DNA from: Lolium rigidum | Taxonomy: Eukaryota; Streptophyta; Magnoliopsida; Poales; Poaceae | Length of the DNA stretch: 64,000 nucleotides | Direction of reading: 5' to 3' | NCBI RefSeq assembly: GCF_022539505.1 | Contig: NC_061514.1 | Span: 334,101,090-334,165,089, forward strand | In this document: piece by piece, positions 1 to 10,617 of the stretch | Position numbering within the stretch: the first letter of the stretch is position 1 | Layout: every line of letters begins with the position of its first letter | Translations under genes and position numbers: made by a program | The notes under the pieces: generated by a model | The model's input: the letters and a program-made list of their open reading frames with translations, nothing else | The model's database searches: none | What the model was told of the DNA's origin: nothing

Positions 1-2037
1 TGTGATTCGTGTATATGAGTTGTAAGTTAGGTTGCAACAACTATTGTTCGGTTGAAGTTGAAGTTCAGTTTAAAGTGGAGTTGTAAGTTGTCAGATTTGC
101 TTCATGATTCGTGCTAGTTATCAGTTATAACCCTTGCAACTAAGATTTAATAACAACATTATCTGACTGATGGCAAAGTTATTTCTGAGAAATAGTAACA
201 CCGTAAATATAAATATCTAGACAGAAGTACATTTAGCTACACAAGATTCTTATGTAAATAAAGCAAAATGTACACATCGGAGGCGTGCATCAAGTATGAA
301 GCGTTTGAGCAGACAGCAGCAACAAATGAGTACTTTCTTTTTGGGAGAACAAATGAGTACTCAATGCTAATAGATGGACCTAGCGCGCTTTGCCGTGCCA
401 TCCTCTACTGTTGTCGTTTAATTTTTTATGTGTCGCCTATATGCTGCCTTCACTTTTAATCGTATTATAACAGGACATGACAGTAAAGAATTTGAACACT
501 TCGCTGAAAGTGCACATGACTGAACTGAAAATGGCTATGACCCATTCACAATGTGCAGAAACCATTTGAAGCCCTCCTTAGAAATATGCGTACAAAGAAC
601 ATGATACCACTCCTCTGATCTGAATCAGGATGTATAGGTAATCAAGCAGTTGATTTCATTTGTGCAATTGAGAAGATCATCGATGCGAATATACTAACAA
701 ACAAATCATGCAACATAGCTCACCCAAAGCTATCCATCCATGAAAGGAAGTAACTGATTTCCATTAGACCTACGAACTGCAAAATCCATCCACCTGAACA
801 TCACATTAGTTGAAGATCAGAAAACCCCATCCATCAATCGATGAGGACAACATAAGAGGTAAATTTGGCCAGGCAAGCAGAGCACTACCAAGCAGGTCGA
901 TGTTGGCTGGACAAGAAAACAGTTACTCTGTCCCCTGTTCGCTGTCCCCTTCCTCCGCTGCCTTTATTTTGGCGTTACAACTCTGTCCTGACCACAATGC
1001 CCAGTGCCCACCAGAGCAAACTACCACAGAGGTCAGCGCAGGTGGAACCGCCAGCAAGTATACCACTAGACCACCTCGTTGTATCACGGTACATTCAAAA
1101 GGATGTCAAAAATATATCATCTACCCCATCCAAGAACAAATTCAACTGGACCAATAAATTCCAACTAATTTGTTCAAACATGAACCTGATTTTGTAAGGC
1201 ATGGTTTCACACAGACTATATATTCCATTTTCCATGTATAAAGTCAAAAAATTGTAAATATTAGCAAACAATATCGTGAATATTTATGTTGTTATTATAC
1301 GTCAACTCGCAAAAAAATGATACACCACTATAGTCATATGGTCGAAACACACAATGCAGATTTCTCCTTTTTTGCGCAGAGATCACGTGATCATGCTTTT
1401 TCACCAAATTCTGCAACTGTGTACAAAAGAAATTGCAACCAAAGAAAAGACTGCAAATGATGGTAACAGATTAAACTTAAGACCTCCAGAAAGAAAGTCA
1501 ATCTTCATGTATATAAGTACACATGAATATTTATGCAAAAGGGCATAACACACTAAGTAAAAAAATGGACAGGGTATTTCCGCACCCGGGTGCATGTGCA
1601 CCCTTTATTTGAAATGCATTTTAAACATTTAAAAATGTCAAAAAATACAAATAAAAATGTCTCGTGTATATCTTGACATGTTACATGCTCACAAAGTTTT
1701 TCAAGCAAAAACCGATATGTTTGTGCCCTGTGTAAAAAAGACAAAATTTTGGTGCTAAAATAGTCTATTTCTCGAGGCATTATTTATCTTTTTTACACAA
1801 GGTACAAAAACTGTCGGATTTATGTGAAACTTTACGTGCACACGTAGAACATGTCCCTCTACATGCAAAATTTTTTTCCTAATTTTTTTAGATATTTGAA
1901 ATATGCTTTATACATACCGGGTGCATATGCACCCGGGATCAGTTTTGGTTTTCCTAGGTTACATAATTTTTTCTCAAACGGTTATATTTCTATTTTTCAG
2001 AGATAGTATAAAATAGAAAGAACACATATTATGCATT
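1..2037. repeat. Segmental duplication unit A, part 1
   Basis: This AT-rich stretch aligns almost base for base with 42707-44754 (unit B). Its left end is not seen because it begins at the window edge. Unit A has about 60 extra bases near 160-215, and unit B has about 45 extra bases near 44027-44070; otherwise differences are scattered single bases. I see no convincing coding sequence; the short ORFs here are not conserved in frame between the two copies. It ends in TTATGCATT, the left target duplication of the inserted Mutator-like element. Confidence 0.9.
1585..1937. mobile_element. Fold-back MITE (copy in unit A)
   Basis: The segment is bounded by inverted repeats built on CCGGGTGCATRTGCACCC, which are themselves palindromic. 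Inside are T-rich runs and the motif pair around 'gtgtaaaaaagac' and 'gtcttttttacac'-like sequence typical of short non-autonomous grass elements. No protein is encoded. I could not define a target duplication, so the superfamily is open; a Mutator-type MITE is one option. The same element lies at 44304-44657 in unit B, so it was present before the duplication. Confidence 0.6.
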
Positions 2038-3562
2038 CGAATGAAGCTCGGTAACTAGATGGGTACGTGCGCACGCACAGAGAAATCGACGCGTGTCTAA
2101 CGCCGTGCCCCGCATCTGTTTGCTTTAATCGATTTCTGTCTCTCTCTCTCTCCACGAGTGGCTCTGCGCCCATTCCTTATCCTCTCCCTCTCTGGCTCTG
2201 ACCCTCCGCTCTTCTCATCTTCCTCCAAACCGCGTTTAGGAGAAGCAACTGATGGCGTTGCCCTTCCCTTTGAGAGACCGGCGGCGCAAGCCTTGCTCAT
2301 GGTGAGGAGACGTGATGGGTTGTCGGCCGCTCTGTGTAGGGTGCCTCCTCGTTTCCTTGCCCACGGGAACTCGCCAGGGGAGCCGCCGCCATCAGGCTGG
2401 CCGTCGAGGGAGGCCGCCTCCATCGAAAAAGCGCCGGGGGAGCCACCGCCATCAGGCTGGCCGTCGAGGGTCCTCCGGCCGTGCCCTTCGCCTGTCCCCC
2501 GTGCGGAGCAAGCTACGGCGGCGGCGGCCATCAACGCCATCCAAGTCGAGCCCCCCCTCGCGCGAGACACCCCTGCCTCTCTCCTGGACCTCGTCGTCGG
2601 CTGATTCTCGTAGAGAAGCAGCTCCAAGAGAGGTGGGCAGCCTCGTGCTCCAGGCGGCAGGCGCGGGCGGCCACGGCGGTGATCTTGCGGGCCACCTCCT
2701 TGGGGGAGCGGTACGCGATGATGAGCTCCTGGCCGACAGGGCCTCCACCGGGCCCATACACGGAGGGCGGCGGTCGAGATTAGGGAGGGCGGCGTTCAAG
2801 CAAGGCCTGCATCGACGCTCACCAGCAGCCCGCCTTGCCCCTTTCCACCTCAATCGCTATCTTCCTCCTGCGCTAGGCTGGGTGGTTGCTCTTAATCAGG
2901 TAGTTTTCTTCACGATTAACTTCCGGCTGTTCTGTATTCCTCTGAGATGTAAACAGAGATTAGTTCCTTTTTTCTTTGATTCGCTTTTCCTCTACTTGTT
3001 TTTTCGATCTATATAAGACTGGCGTTCAAGGAAGAAGAAATCCCCACGGGAAGATCACCCAGTCAGCCGCACTGCCACAGTGCCGCAAGCAAACTTGTGT
3101 GAATTGCCGTCCAGCTAGGGCCCTCTGCCTGCAAGAAACTTGTATGGATTGGACTGTATTTCATGGTGTTGTTTGTCATTCTTTGGTTTGGAGAACTCGA
3201 TTAGTTCTTCATCTGTCTAGACAGAAAATTTTAGAAATTTATTAGTTCTGCTTTATCCGGTGTTCTTTTATTTAATGAATGGCTACGGGAGATACTAATC
3301 AGCTTTGTATTTGATTTTACGCTGGAGTAGAGTGCTTAGTTAACTAGCGATGGCTTTGTCTTGTTACTCCTATGCAACTTGGGACTCGAGTTTTGTTTTG
3401 TCTCGTTAACTAGCGCTGGAGAGAGAAATAAATCTGCAAAAGTGGACAAAAAGTAGTTTTGACGCCGTGTGAGAGCCGTGAGTGAGAAATTGAATCTCAA
3501 CATTGATCCAACGGTGGCTAGGGGGTGCGCACGTACCCCCCTGAACACCAAATCCACTCTCG
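2038..3562. mobile_element. Mutator-like element, Pack-MULE type, with 9 bp target duplication
   Basis: The 1525 bp insert is flanked by perfect 9 bp direct repeats TTATGCATT (2029-2037 and 3563-3571). Unit B has exactly one TTATGCATT at the matching place (44746-44754), so this is a filled site against an empty one. A 9 bp duplication is the hallmark of the Mutator superfamily. The ends are degenerate, but both carry the identical 14-mer GGGTACGTGCGCAC in inverted orientation, 23 bp and 24 bp from the ends (2061-2074 and 3525-3538). There is no transposase. The interior at 2100-2880 is strongly GC-rich with overlapping ORFs on both strands (the longest 234 codons, plus strand from 2312) followed by AT-rich intron-like sequence after 'aatcag|gtag' near 2900, which looks like a captured gene 5' region. 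I do not recognise the source gene. Confidence 0.8.
2377..2470. repeat. Short tandem duplication inside the Mutator-like element
   Basis: Two 34 bp direct copies beginning GGGGAGCCRCCGCCATCAGG lie at 2377-2410 and 2437-2470, a 60 bp period, differing at one base. Because 60 is a multiple of three, any captured reading frame would stay open across the repeat. Confidence 0.85.
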
Positions 3563-4017
3563 TTATGCATTTCCAGGCCGTTAGGACAAAGTGCAGTCTC
3601 AAGCCCGTGCATTATAAGTAAAGGTTAGATATATCTTAACATAAGCATTAAGGTGGGTTGAGCACATATAAAAGCTATAGCTAGCAAAAAGAAACTCATA
3701 TACAAAGTGGTGTATTATTCACTGAATTTGATGAATGCATGGAAACTTCTTTTCAAATTTCGAAAGGTTGCCAAAATTAGACAACCCGGAGCAACATGAA
3801 AGTAAGCGGCTTGATTGAAGATTTGAGAGACAGTCGTATGACCCTACAGACTAAAAAACACTGCACTCAAAACAATGTAGGTTGGTTTGGCACCTTGCGT
3901 CCCTTTTTTCCACGAAGAATCTTCCTGCTGGAAGTGACACATAGGGAACCAAAGCAACTGTAAGGAAAAAAACATGGATTGAATATGGAGTTAGAGGGTT
4001 GCATGATTTATATTAAA
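3563..4017. repeat. Segmental duplication unit A, part 2
   Basis: Continues the alignment with unit B (44746-45200) after the Mutator-like insertion. It ends at an A (4017) that is the left flank of the Helitron block; the matching point in unit B is near 45200-45205. No gene is seen. Confidence 0.9.
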
Positions 4018-4592
4018 CTAGCAAAAGTGCCCGTGCGTTGCATCGGAGAAACAAGTTCTCGTACGCAGTAGCAAACCATAGCTAATAAGATTATATTGCA
4101 AGCCCTTCGCCGCAGTGGATACTGCTAATGATGGTGTGGGACATACTTAAATTAGTACTTCCTCCTATTGAATAGAATTACCTAAAAAGAGATATATCTA
4201 GATATATATAGACTCGATCTCCACAATATAAAAGTAGGGACTGGCTGCATGAAAATAAGACGCCATTGTCTATTTTTCTCATCGTCAGCAAACAACAATC
4301 ATTCAACCAAATAACAGAGGAAAGAAATAGAAATAGTAGAGCACAGGGGGTTGGAGCTGGCTGATCACATTTGTGCCTCTGTTTCAGGATTTTGCCGCTC
4401 AACGAAAGAGAAAACGGAAGCGGGGGAGGGAGCCGGAGTAAGATGGGTGCGATAAAAAATACCCCAAATCATATCATTCAAACCTGAATCATCCCGAGAA
4501 CAAGAGAAAATAGGGATAACTCCTTGATGTGGTCTCGGACCAACAGTGATATCAACAAAGACGGAGTCGATGGCAGCGCTTGCATAGCTCGT

Positions 4593-4977
4593 TGACAAGG
4601 TATTAACTTATCAATGCCTATGGATTGTAGGCTAGGGTTTAGTTGGAAGTAGAGGGCAAGTAGATCTCGAAGGTTTCAGCCGAAAAGTACTCGACGATTA
4701 TGAAAACTAGGGTTTGTAAACAATGATTCGATGATCTTTTCGTCCCTCGACTCCCCCTTATATAGGAGGCGGAGCCGAGGGTTTCGTTTTGTACAAGTTA
4801 CGTGAGTCCGGGACGGTTTCTAACTCATCCCGCCGGATTACAAATAGCACTTCCTATTACAACTCTAACTTTCCTTAATATATCTTGGGCTCCCGAATCT
4901 TCTTATTCTTCGAGTATTTGGCCTTCAATAAACCCCGTGTACTATCTTCGGCAGGTCCATTAGGGATGCCTATGTCG
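4593..4977 (-). repeat. 3' LTR of the Tat element
   Basis: 385 bp; begins TGACAAGG and ends TATGTCG, where the right LTR ends TATGTCA, so the terminal base has changed. The minus strand carries TATATAA at 4758-4764. A short purine-rich stretch (minus strand CTCGGGGCTA) sits directly against its inner edge at 4979-4988 and is the likely polypurine tract. Confidence 0.9.
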
Positions 4978-5594
4978 GTAGCCCCGAGATTTTACTTGAA
5001 TCGTAGAGTCGGGGAAAATCTCCATCGTTTATTTTTATTCGACAACTTAGACTTTTCTATATTTCTTCATATAAATTTCTATATTGTACAGGGATAATGG
5101 TAGTTGGGGCTTGTTCATCCGACGGATCGGGTACTAGTTAACTGCTCTAGTGGCAATCCGCAAAAACCTACTTCAAGATCACGTCCCCGGACATGATCTC
5201 GGGATATCGGGTGCAAACTTCGACAGGTGCCGCTTAAGGTCTTACCATTCCGTCGAGTCCCAGGTCAAATTTATCGAGTACCTAACGCGTCCGTTAGGAT
5301 TTTTCTTCGTATCTATTGATACGGATAAAAGTAGCAGAGCGCAGTCTTAGGCGATGCCACGCCCAGTGAACGGATCCGGGGTCTTACCTTCGCAAATTTG
5401 CGGCATTCAGAAATTGATCGCAACTTTGGCGTTCGAGAATATATTGTCGAGTGCTTTCCGGCTGTTGGAATGACACATTTTATCGAGTCAAATATGACTT
5501 ATATTGCTCTCCCGATGGGAGTATATGTAGAGTTAATTATAACTCGAAATATACTCTCTTGCTTTTCTTATCTTTTTTCTTTTTTAATTTCATC

Positions 5595-5810
5595 GGGCAC
5601 GCGAACAGCGTTCCCGATGGGAGTAGCCCCCGAGGCTACAGCCAAGAACTTGTGCTTGGTTGTAGGCTCAACATTTTAGCCCACCTTGTCGCTATATTGT
5701 CATTATTTCCCGATATGATCTTTTCATCTCTCGGGTGCGCGAACAGCGCTCCCGATGGGAGTAGCCCCCGAGCATTTGGGCAAAAACTTGTATTTGACCA
5801 AAGGCTCCCG
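5595..5810. repeat. 138 bp-period tandem repeat with polypurine-tract-like core
   Basis: Two copies start at 5595 and 5733 (GGGYRCGCGAACAGCG, then CCCGATGGGAGTAGCCCCCG); a third, shorter piece with CCCGATGGGAGTA lies near 5513-5525. Each full copy includes TAGCCCCCGAG, the same motif that lies at the 3' LTR border. The surrounding 4978-6298 stretch is otherwise non-coding in its left part and holds the antisense gene's promoter in its right part. Confidence 0.75.
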
Positions 5811-6116
5811 AAGTATTCAAATAACTTCTCCTGTCGCCATTCTTCTTTTATTTTTCTTGTCGGCATACTTCCCTTAGTAAAATTCACTTCATCTCTATTA
5901 ATAGTCAGGATTTTTCTGCCTTGTGGGTCCATTATTTCCACCACGTTGACACGTCGTGCAAGTGGGGGACACACGTCCTCCGCTTTTCCTGGCGCACGTA
6001 CGGTAACGCCTGTTCTATTCCATCTCAGTAAAAATACCTTTTTACCCTTTTATCTACAAGATCTTTTTTCACCACACGATTTCTTCATCCAACGGTGCAT
6101 TGCTTCGCCCGATTCC

Positions 6117-6123
6117 TATATAA
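6117..6123 (+). promoter_or_regulatory. TATA box of the antisense gene
   Basis: TATATAA lies 182 bp upstream of the first in-frame ATG (6299), which itself sits in a good plant start context (CCAAGATGGC). The position and the lack of upstream ATGs in that frame make it a plausible separate promoter, opposite to the retrotransposon's own transcript. No expression evidence is available here. Confidence 0.5.
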
Positions 6124-6298
6124 ACCTTTCTTCAACCTCGGTTTACTCCTTCGCTTGCGCCGCACATCTGTTCCCCTTTGCAAAAACTTCCCCTGCGCCC
6201 AACTCTCTTTGATCTTCCGCACGCACGAACATTGCTTTTCCAGTGCCGTTGATGCCACCGCGCACGCGACTCACTCGCCACAGTACTCCGAATCCAAG

Positions 6299-8970
6299 AT
6301 GGCCGCTGAAGATCTTGAGTGGGAGAGATCTAAAATCTCCAACCAAGACGTCAACATGCTGAAGAGGCTTGGCCTGATGAAGAAAGAGGACGCCATCCGC
6401 TTTCCCAGCGAAAAAAGCTACCCAAACCCTCCAATGGAGTACCGGGTTAGTTTCGTTGATCATCTCATCCGCGGCCTTTCTACCCCAATTCACGATTTCC
6501 TCCGCGGCCTTCTTTTTGTTTATGGGATTCAACTGCACCAGCTGACCCCCAATTCCATCCTCCATATTTCTATTTTTATCACACTGTGCGAATGCTTCCT
6601 TGGAATCCCTCCTAACTGGGCTCTGTGGAAACGCATTTTCTGCCTCCGCCGCAATGGCTCCCACAACCCCACCTATAACATAGGCGGTGTTGTTATCTGT
6701 GTCCGAACTGACGTTGAGTACTTCGACGTCAAATTTCCTGATTCTGTCCAAGGATGGCGCAAAAGGTGGCTCTACATACACAAAGAAAGTGCCAATTCTG
6801 TGGAACACAACATAGTCCCTTTTGACGGAAGTGCCAAAATTCAACGCCGCCGCTCTCGGGATGCTCGAAGCTTCCGAAGAAGAGAAAAAGGCGACGAAGC
6901 ACTTATGTCTCGTATTCATCGGCTTCAAAACACTCGAGGCAAAGAGCTGTCTCGGTGTTCAAATCACTGCCTACTTTCTTAGGATTAGAGTGCAGCCTCT
7001 TCAGGCTCGCAAAAATCCTCTTTGGACGTATGCTGGTGAAAATGACGCCAATAGGCTCTCCAATGATCTTTCTGTGAAGGACTTGGAGAAGCTGATTCGA
7101 AGAATTTCCTCGCTGAACAAGAGGGATCCTATTCCCTCCTCTTGTCGTGTGGAACCATACAGCTCCGCCAATCCTCTCCCCGAGGTATTTTGTCTTCTCG
7201 AATTTTTATCTTATTCCGAACTTTCCTTGCATCTCATTGTATTGATATTTTTCTAATTTTTCTTTTGTCGCTATTTTCCTGCAGAACCATCCTACTATGG
7301 CTTCCCTTCCTCCTCTTCCTGAGGATGGAGAAGTCGAAGAAAGGGGCGTTGTCGCTGATGACAATCAAGAAGCTCCGTCTTTTGTGAATGATCCCGTGGA
7401 TTCTCGAAAATCTGCGGGATCTTCCGAGGACACTACGTCGGTCCAATCTCCTCCTCCCGCTGATTCTCCAAAAAGGAAAAGGAAGAGGAGTAACGCCGAA
7501 GATTCCGGCACTTCCAAAGCCGAAGAAGTTGATCCTTCACAGCAAAAGGCAACTTATGATCCATATCTCGCATCCCTCGTCAGCTCGTAAGTCACCTTGA
7601 TTTTCTCTTATTTCTGTAGGCGAAGTTTTTTTATCTTGTCTTGCTTTTTATGCTATTGATCCTCAATCGCAGTGATGACGAGGAAGAAGGACCAACTCGT
7701 GACGTGGTTCCTCGGACGAGCACGTCACACACTTTGCTTGTATCGGAGACGGTAGTTGAAGGAGAAGAATCTTCGCCTCCTCAACAAAACATCGTCACCA
7801 CCACTCCTCCTTCAAGCCCCCGAGCTTCTTTACCAAAAAGGACAAGGGTTGAAATGATCATCGAGCCTGCCCCTCAATTGGGCAGTTCTTCGACCCTGCT
7901 CTTGGATGATGTAAGTTTGTCGATATCTATATTTCCTTTATTTTGCTTTTTCATGCCTGCACTCTTTTTTCATATCGATGTTTCTCTTACTTTGTTCTTT
8001 TTTGACAGCCCATGATCAAAGATCTTATCCGCATCGGATCCCAATTCATTGGGTACCGTGAGTATGCCAGCAAAACTGAAGGTAACAACCTTTATACTTG
8101 TCGTTCTTTCTGACCTTTTGCTCCTGTTGATTGTCGCAATTTTTTGATCTTTCCTCCCCTTTTTTTTATCTCGACAGAGAAACTTGCAGAGGCCAATAAA
8201 CGTGCCGACGCACTTGCTCAAAAACTGGAGCAAAGTGAGGCGGCTCGCAAGAAAGCCGAACTTGTTGCTAGCGAAGCTAAAGCCGAGGCTGATGAAGCGG
8301 AGCAAAAGCTCGCTAGTGTCGAGGAACTGCAGAAAAGACTTAAGGATGCTTGAATCTGCTTTAAACGAGCATAAAGTCTGCACAAGCTACTCGTGAGCAG
8401 GGGATCCTCAAGCGTCTGAAATCACAAAGTCGACGTACTTTAAGTAATATTATCGATCCCTTCTATTTTTTTAGTGGACTTCCTGTTTCTTGTTTTTTGA
8501 TTAATGTTTTGTTTCCTGTGGCAGCCCAAACAAACCAAGATTTTGATCTGGAGAATCCTGACAATGACCCTCTTCTTGACGCACTTTCTTATCTGGAGCT
8601 TCATGGGTCCGAAATTCGTGAAGGCGTGGCAAATGCTAGTGCAGGATTGTCGACACTGTTCCCCTACTTCTTCCCGAAGAAAGAGGAGCCGCCGACATTC
8701 CTTGCCCTTGCCAAGAGCTTCAATTCATCAGAAGACCTTGGACTGAAGATGCGTCAGGAAAACATGAAGATTGCTGTCGAAAACACTGTTGCCCTGGTTG
8801 CTGACAGCCAACAGACTGTTGATTGGATGAAAGTTGGCGACACCGATCAAATAGAGCAATCGAGATGGAGGTCGCTGATTAAGGCAGCCAAGCCCAACAC
8901 GAAGAAAATCTTGGCATATCTCGGGATCAAGCCAGCTTCGACTCCTAGCTCATCGAGGCCGGAGGTCTAG
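6299..8970 (+). pseudogene. Antisense multi-exon gene, PF04195-type 'putative gypsy-type transposon' protein, decayed
   Basis: Encoded opposite to gag-pol, between integrase and the 3' LTR. Exon 1 (6299-7184) starts MAAEDLEWERSKIS and contains the conserved block LRGLLFVYGIQLHQLTPNSI followed by CECFLGIPPNWALWKR, the core of the plant PF04195 family. GT-AG introns then join 7285-7586 (acidic, with a basic KRKRKR patch), 7673-7910, 8009-8081, 8178 onward (alanine/glutamate-rich coiled coil) and 8524-8970, ending SSSRPEV and a stop. Frameshifts near 6840-6960 and a shift-made stop at 8351 break the frame, so this copy is a pseudogene. Such antisense genes are known in grass Tat elements; their function is not established. 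Confidence 0.75.
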
Positions 8971-9145
8971 TTGCATGCCTCCTTGTTTTTTCTTTCTGTC
9001 TTTTGCTCTTGTCGCCAAAGTAGTTTTTTGGCGATACGTCCTTCTTTAGCTCCACTGTACGGTCTTTGTAACTATCCCGAAAGATTAATGAAAACTCTAT
9101 CTTTGCTTGTTGATTGATATTGTCTTATTTTATTAAATTTCAGTT

Positions 9146-10131
9146 GGTATTTGATAACTATACTCCATCTTCCGCTCCTTCCAATATTTCGCCTTCTTCT
9201 TCTCGCTCACGGAGAGCTCTTGCTGATACTACACTCGTCGAAGATTCCTTGCCGCAAGAATTGGATGAACTTCGGCAGCAACTTCGAGTATGCGAAGAAG
9301 CAAACACTTGTGATGTTGGAAAAGTCTCGTAAGTCATCCGAAGCCGAAAAAATTGCACTTCAGCAAGCTCACGAGGCCGTGGCTGCTAGGAAATTGCTGC
9401 TTCCGAGGCTGAAAAGGCGACCGCTCGAGAGAATTTTATGCTCGAGTTAATGAATGAAGCCGGTGCGGATATGTCGGGTATGCTTGTTTCATCCTCAATA
9501 TCTTCCGTTTTCATGCTACGTCTCTTAAAGTTTTCTCGCTCCTTTGTTTTAATAGGTTCCTTTATCGATGCTCGTTGCCGAAGAGGAGAGGGTAAATACT
9601 AGGGCAAACCTCCTTGTTAACCTTTCCCTTGATCATGGTTCTCTGTTTTGGGCTACCCCAGAGAGGACCCGCCAGATTGTCAGATTTCAGGATCGCGCCT
9701 CTCAAACTCGCGACTTCCTTGACTTCTGTACCAAGACCTTGTCTATGGTTTATAACTCCATGTTTCCTCGGAACGTTCAACCAAAAACTCTTCTCGAGTT
9801 AATGGAGAAATTTAAGGATGCCCACAGGATCCATGACTTTGTCAAAGCTCAACTGGTAGCTGGCGCCAGATTTGCCCTTATCATGCTTCAGATCTGCCAC
9901 TCAAAGCTTGACCTGACCCAAGTTGTTGCGAAAGTTCACGCGAAGGTACGGCGTCGAAGAGTTGGTGTCGATCGTATTAATACGAAGGTTTCGCCTATAG
10001 ATGAAGAAATGATTGAAGACCTTCTCCGGATGGATGCCGACTTTTTTGCAGATGGTCATTATGCTGATTTTCTTGGCGCTGCTCCTGAAGAAAACAGAGT
10101 TACCCTTGATGATATACTGAGTCATGACTAA
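9146..10131 (+). pseudogene. Downstream antisense exons: coiled coil and conserved C-terminal domain
   Basis: After a splice-acceptor-like 'aaatttcag' (9145) a serine-rich then coiled-coil frame runs to about 9477, with one frame change near 9290. After a probable intron a 187-codon open frame (9568-10131) reads through HDFVKAQLVAGARFALIM and ends DGHYADFLGAAPEE...LDDILSHD. This is either the 3' part of the same antisense gene (with a premature stop at 8970) or a second one; the spacing and style favour one gene. The following 10132-10617 stretch is non-coding and holds two more AGCCCCCGAG motifs. Confidence 0.6.
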
Positions 10132-10617
10132 TTATTTTCCTTTGGTAGACAATTCTTCCTTGTAAATCATGATTGTGATTATATTGTGAAGCAAACATCA
10201 TATTTCTATATTTGTCTAGCCCCCGAGTGTTTTCGGTGGCTATTCACTGTATTTGTATAATGCGAGGTTTTGAACCAAGGCATTTATTTAATATGTAGTT
10301 TTGGCGAATATCAGCCCCCGAGCTTCTTTATTGAGTACTATTACGTATTTTTATTGACTCACGAGGTATTTTAATACCAAGGCAAGGCTTTTCTTTTTGC
10401 GAGGAACTATATTGAAATTCGTCGGGTCGGGGATTTTGAACATGTCGATAAAGAAAAGTTATATTGACACTATCTTTATTATATTGCAGCACCGCGAGCC
10501 CGCCTCATTAAAAACCTTTCCCGGCCCCACTCGGTGCCCCGAAAAAGGAAAAGAGTGCGTCTGAAAACTCGCGGGCGTTTCAGTACATTGAAGTTTTACA
10601 AGGACTATATTTTAGCT

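Noticed and set aside
2097..2853. Long overlapping ORFs on both strands (176, 234, 133 codons)
   Set aside because: They lie in the GC-rich filling of the Mutator-like element, overlap on both strands and show no motif; the openness follows from base composition.
6143..6928. 261-codon minus-strand ORF opposite the antisense gene
   Set aside because: It is the mirror of the PF04195-type coding exon and carries none of the Tat element's sense proteins.
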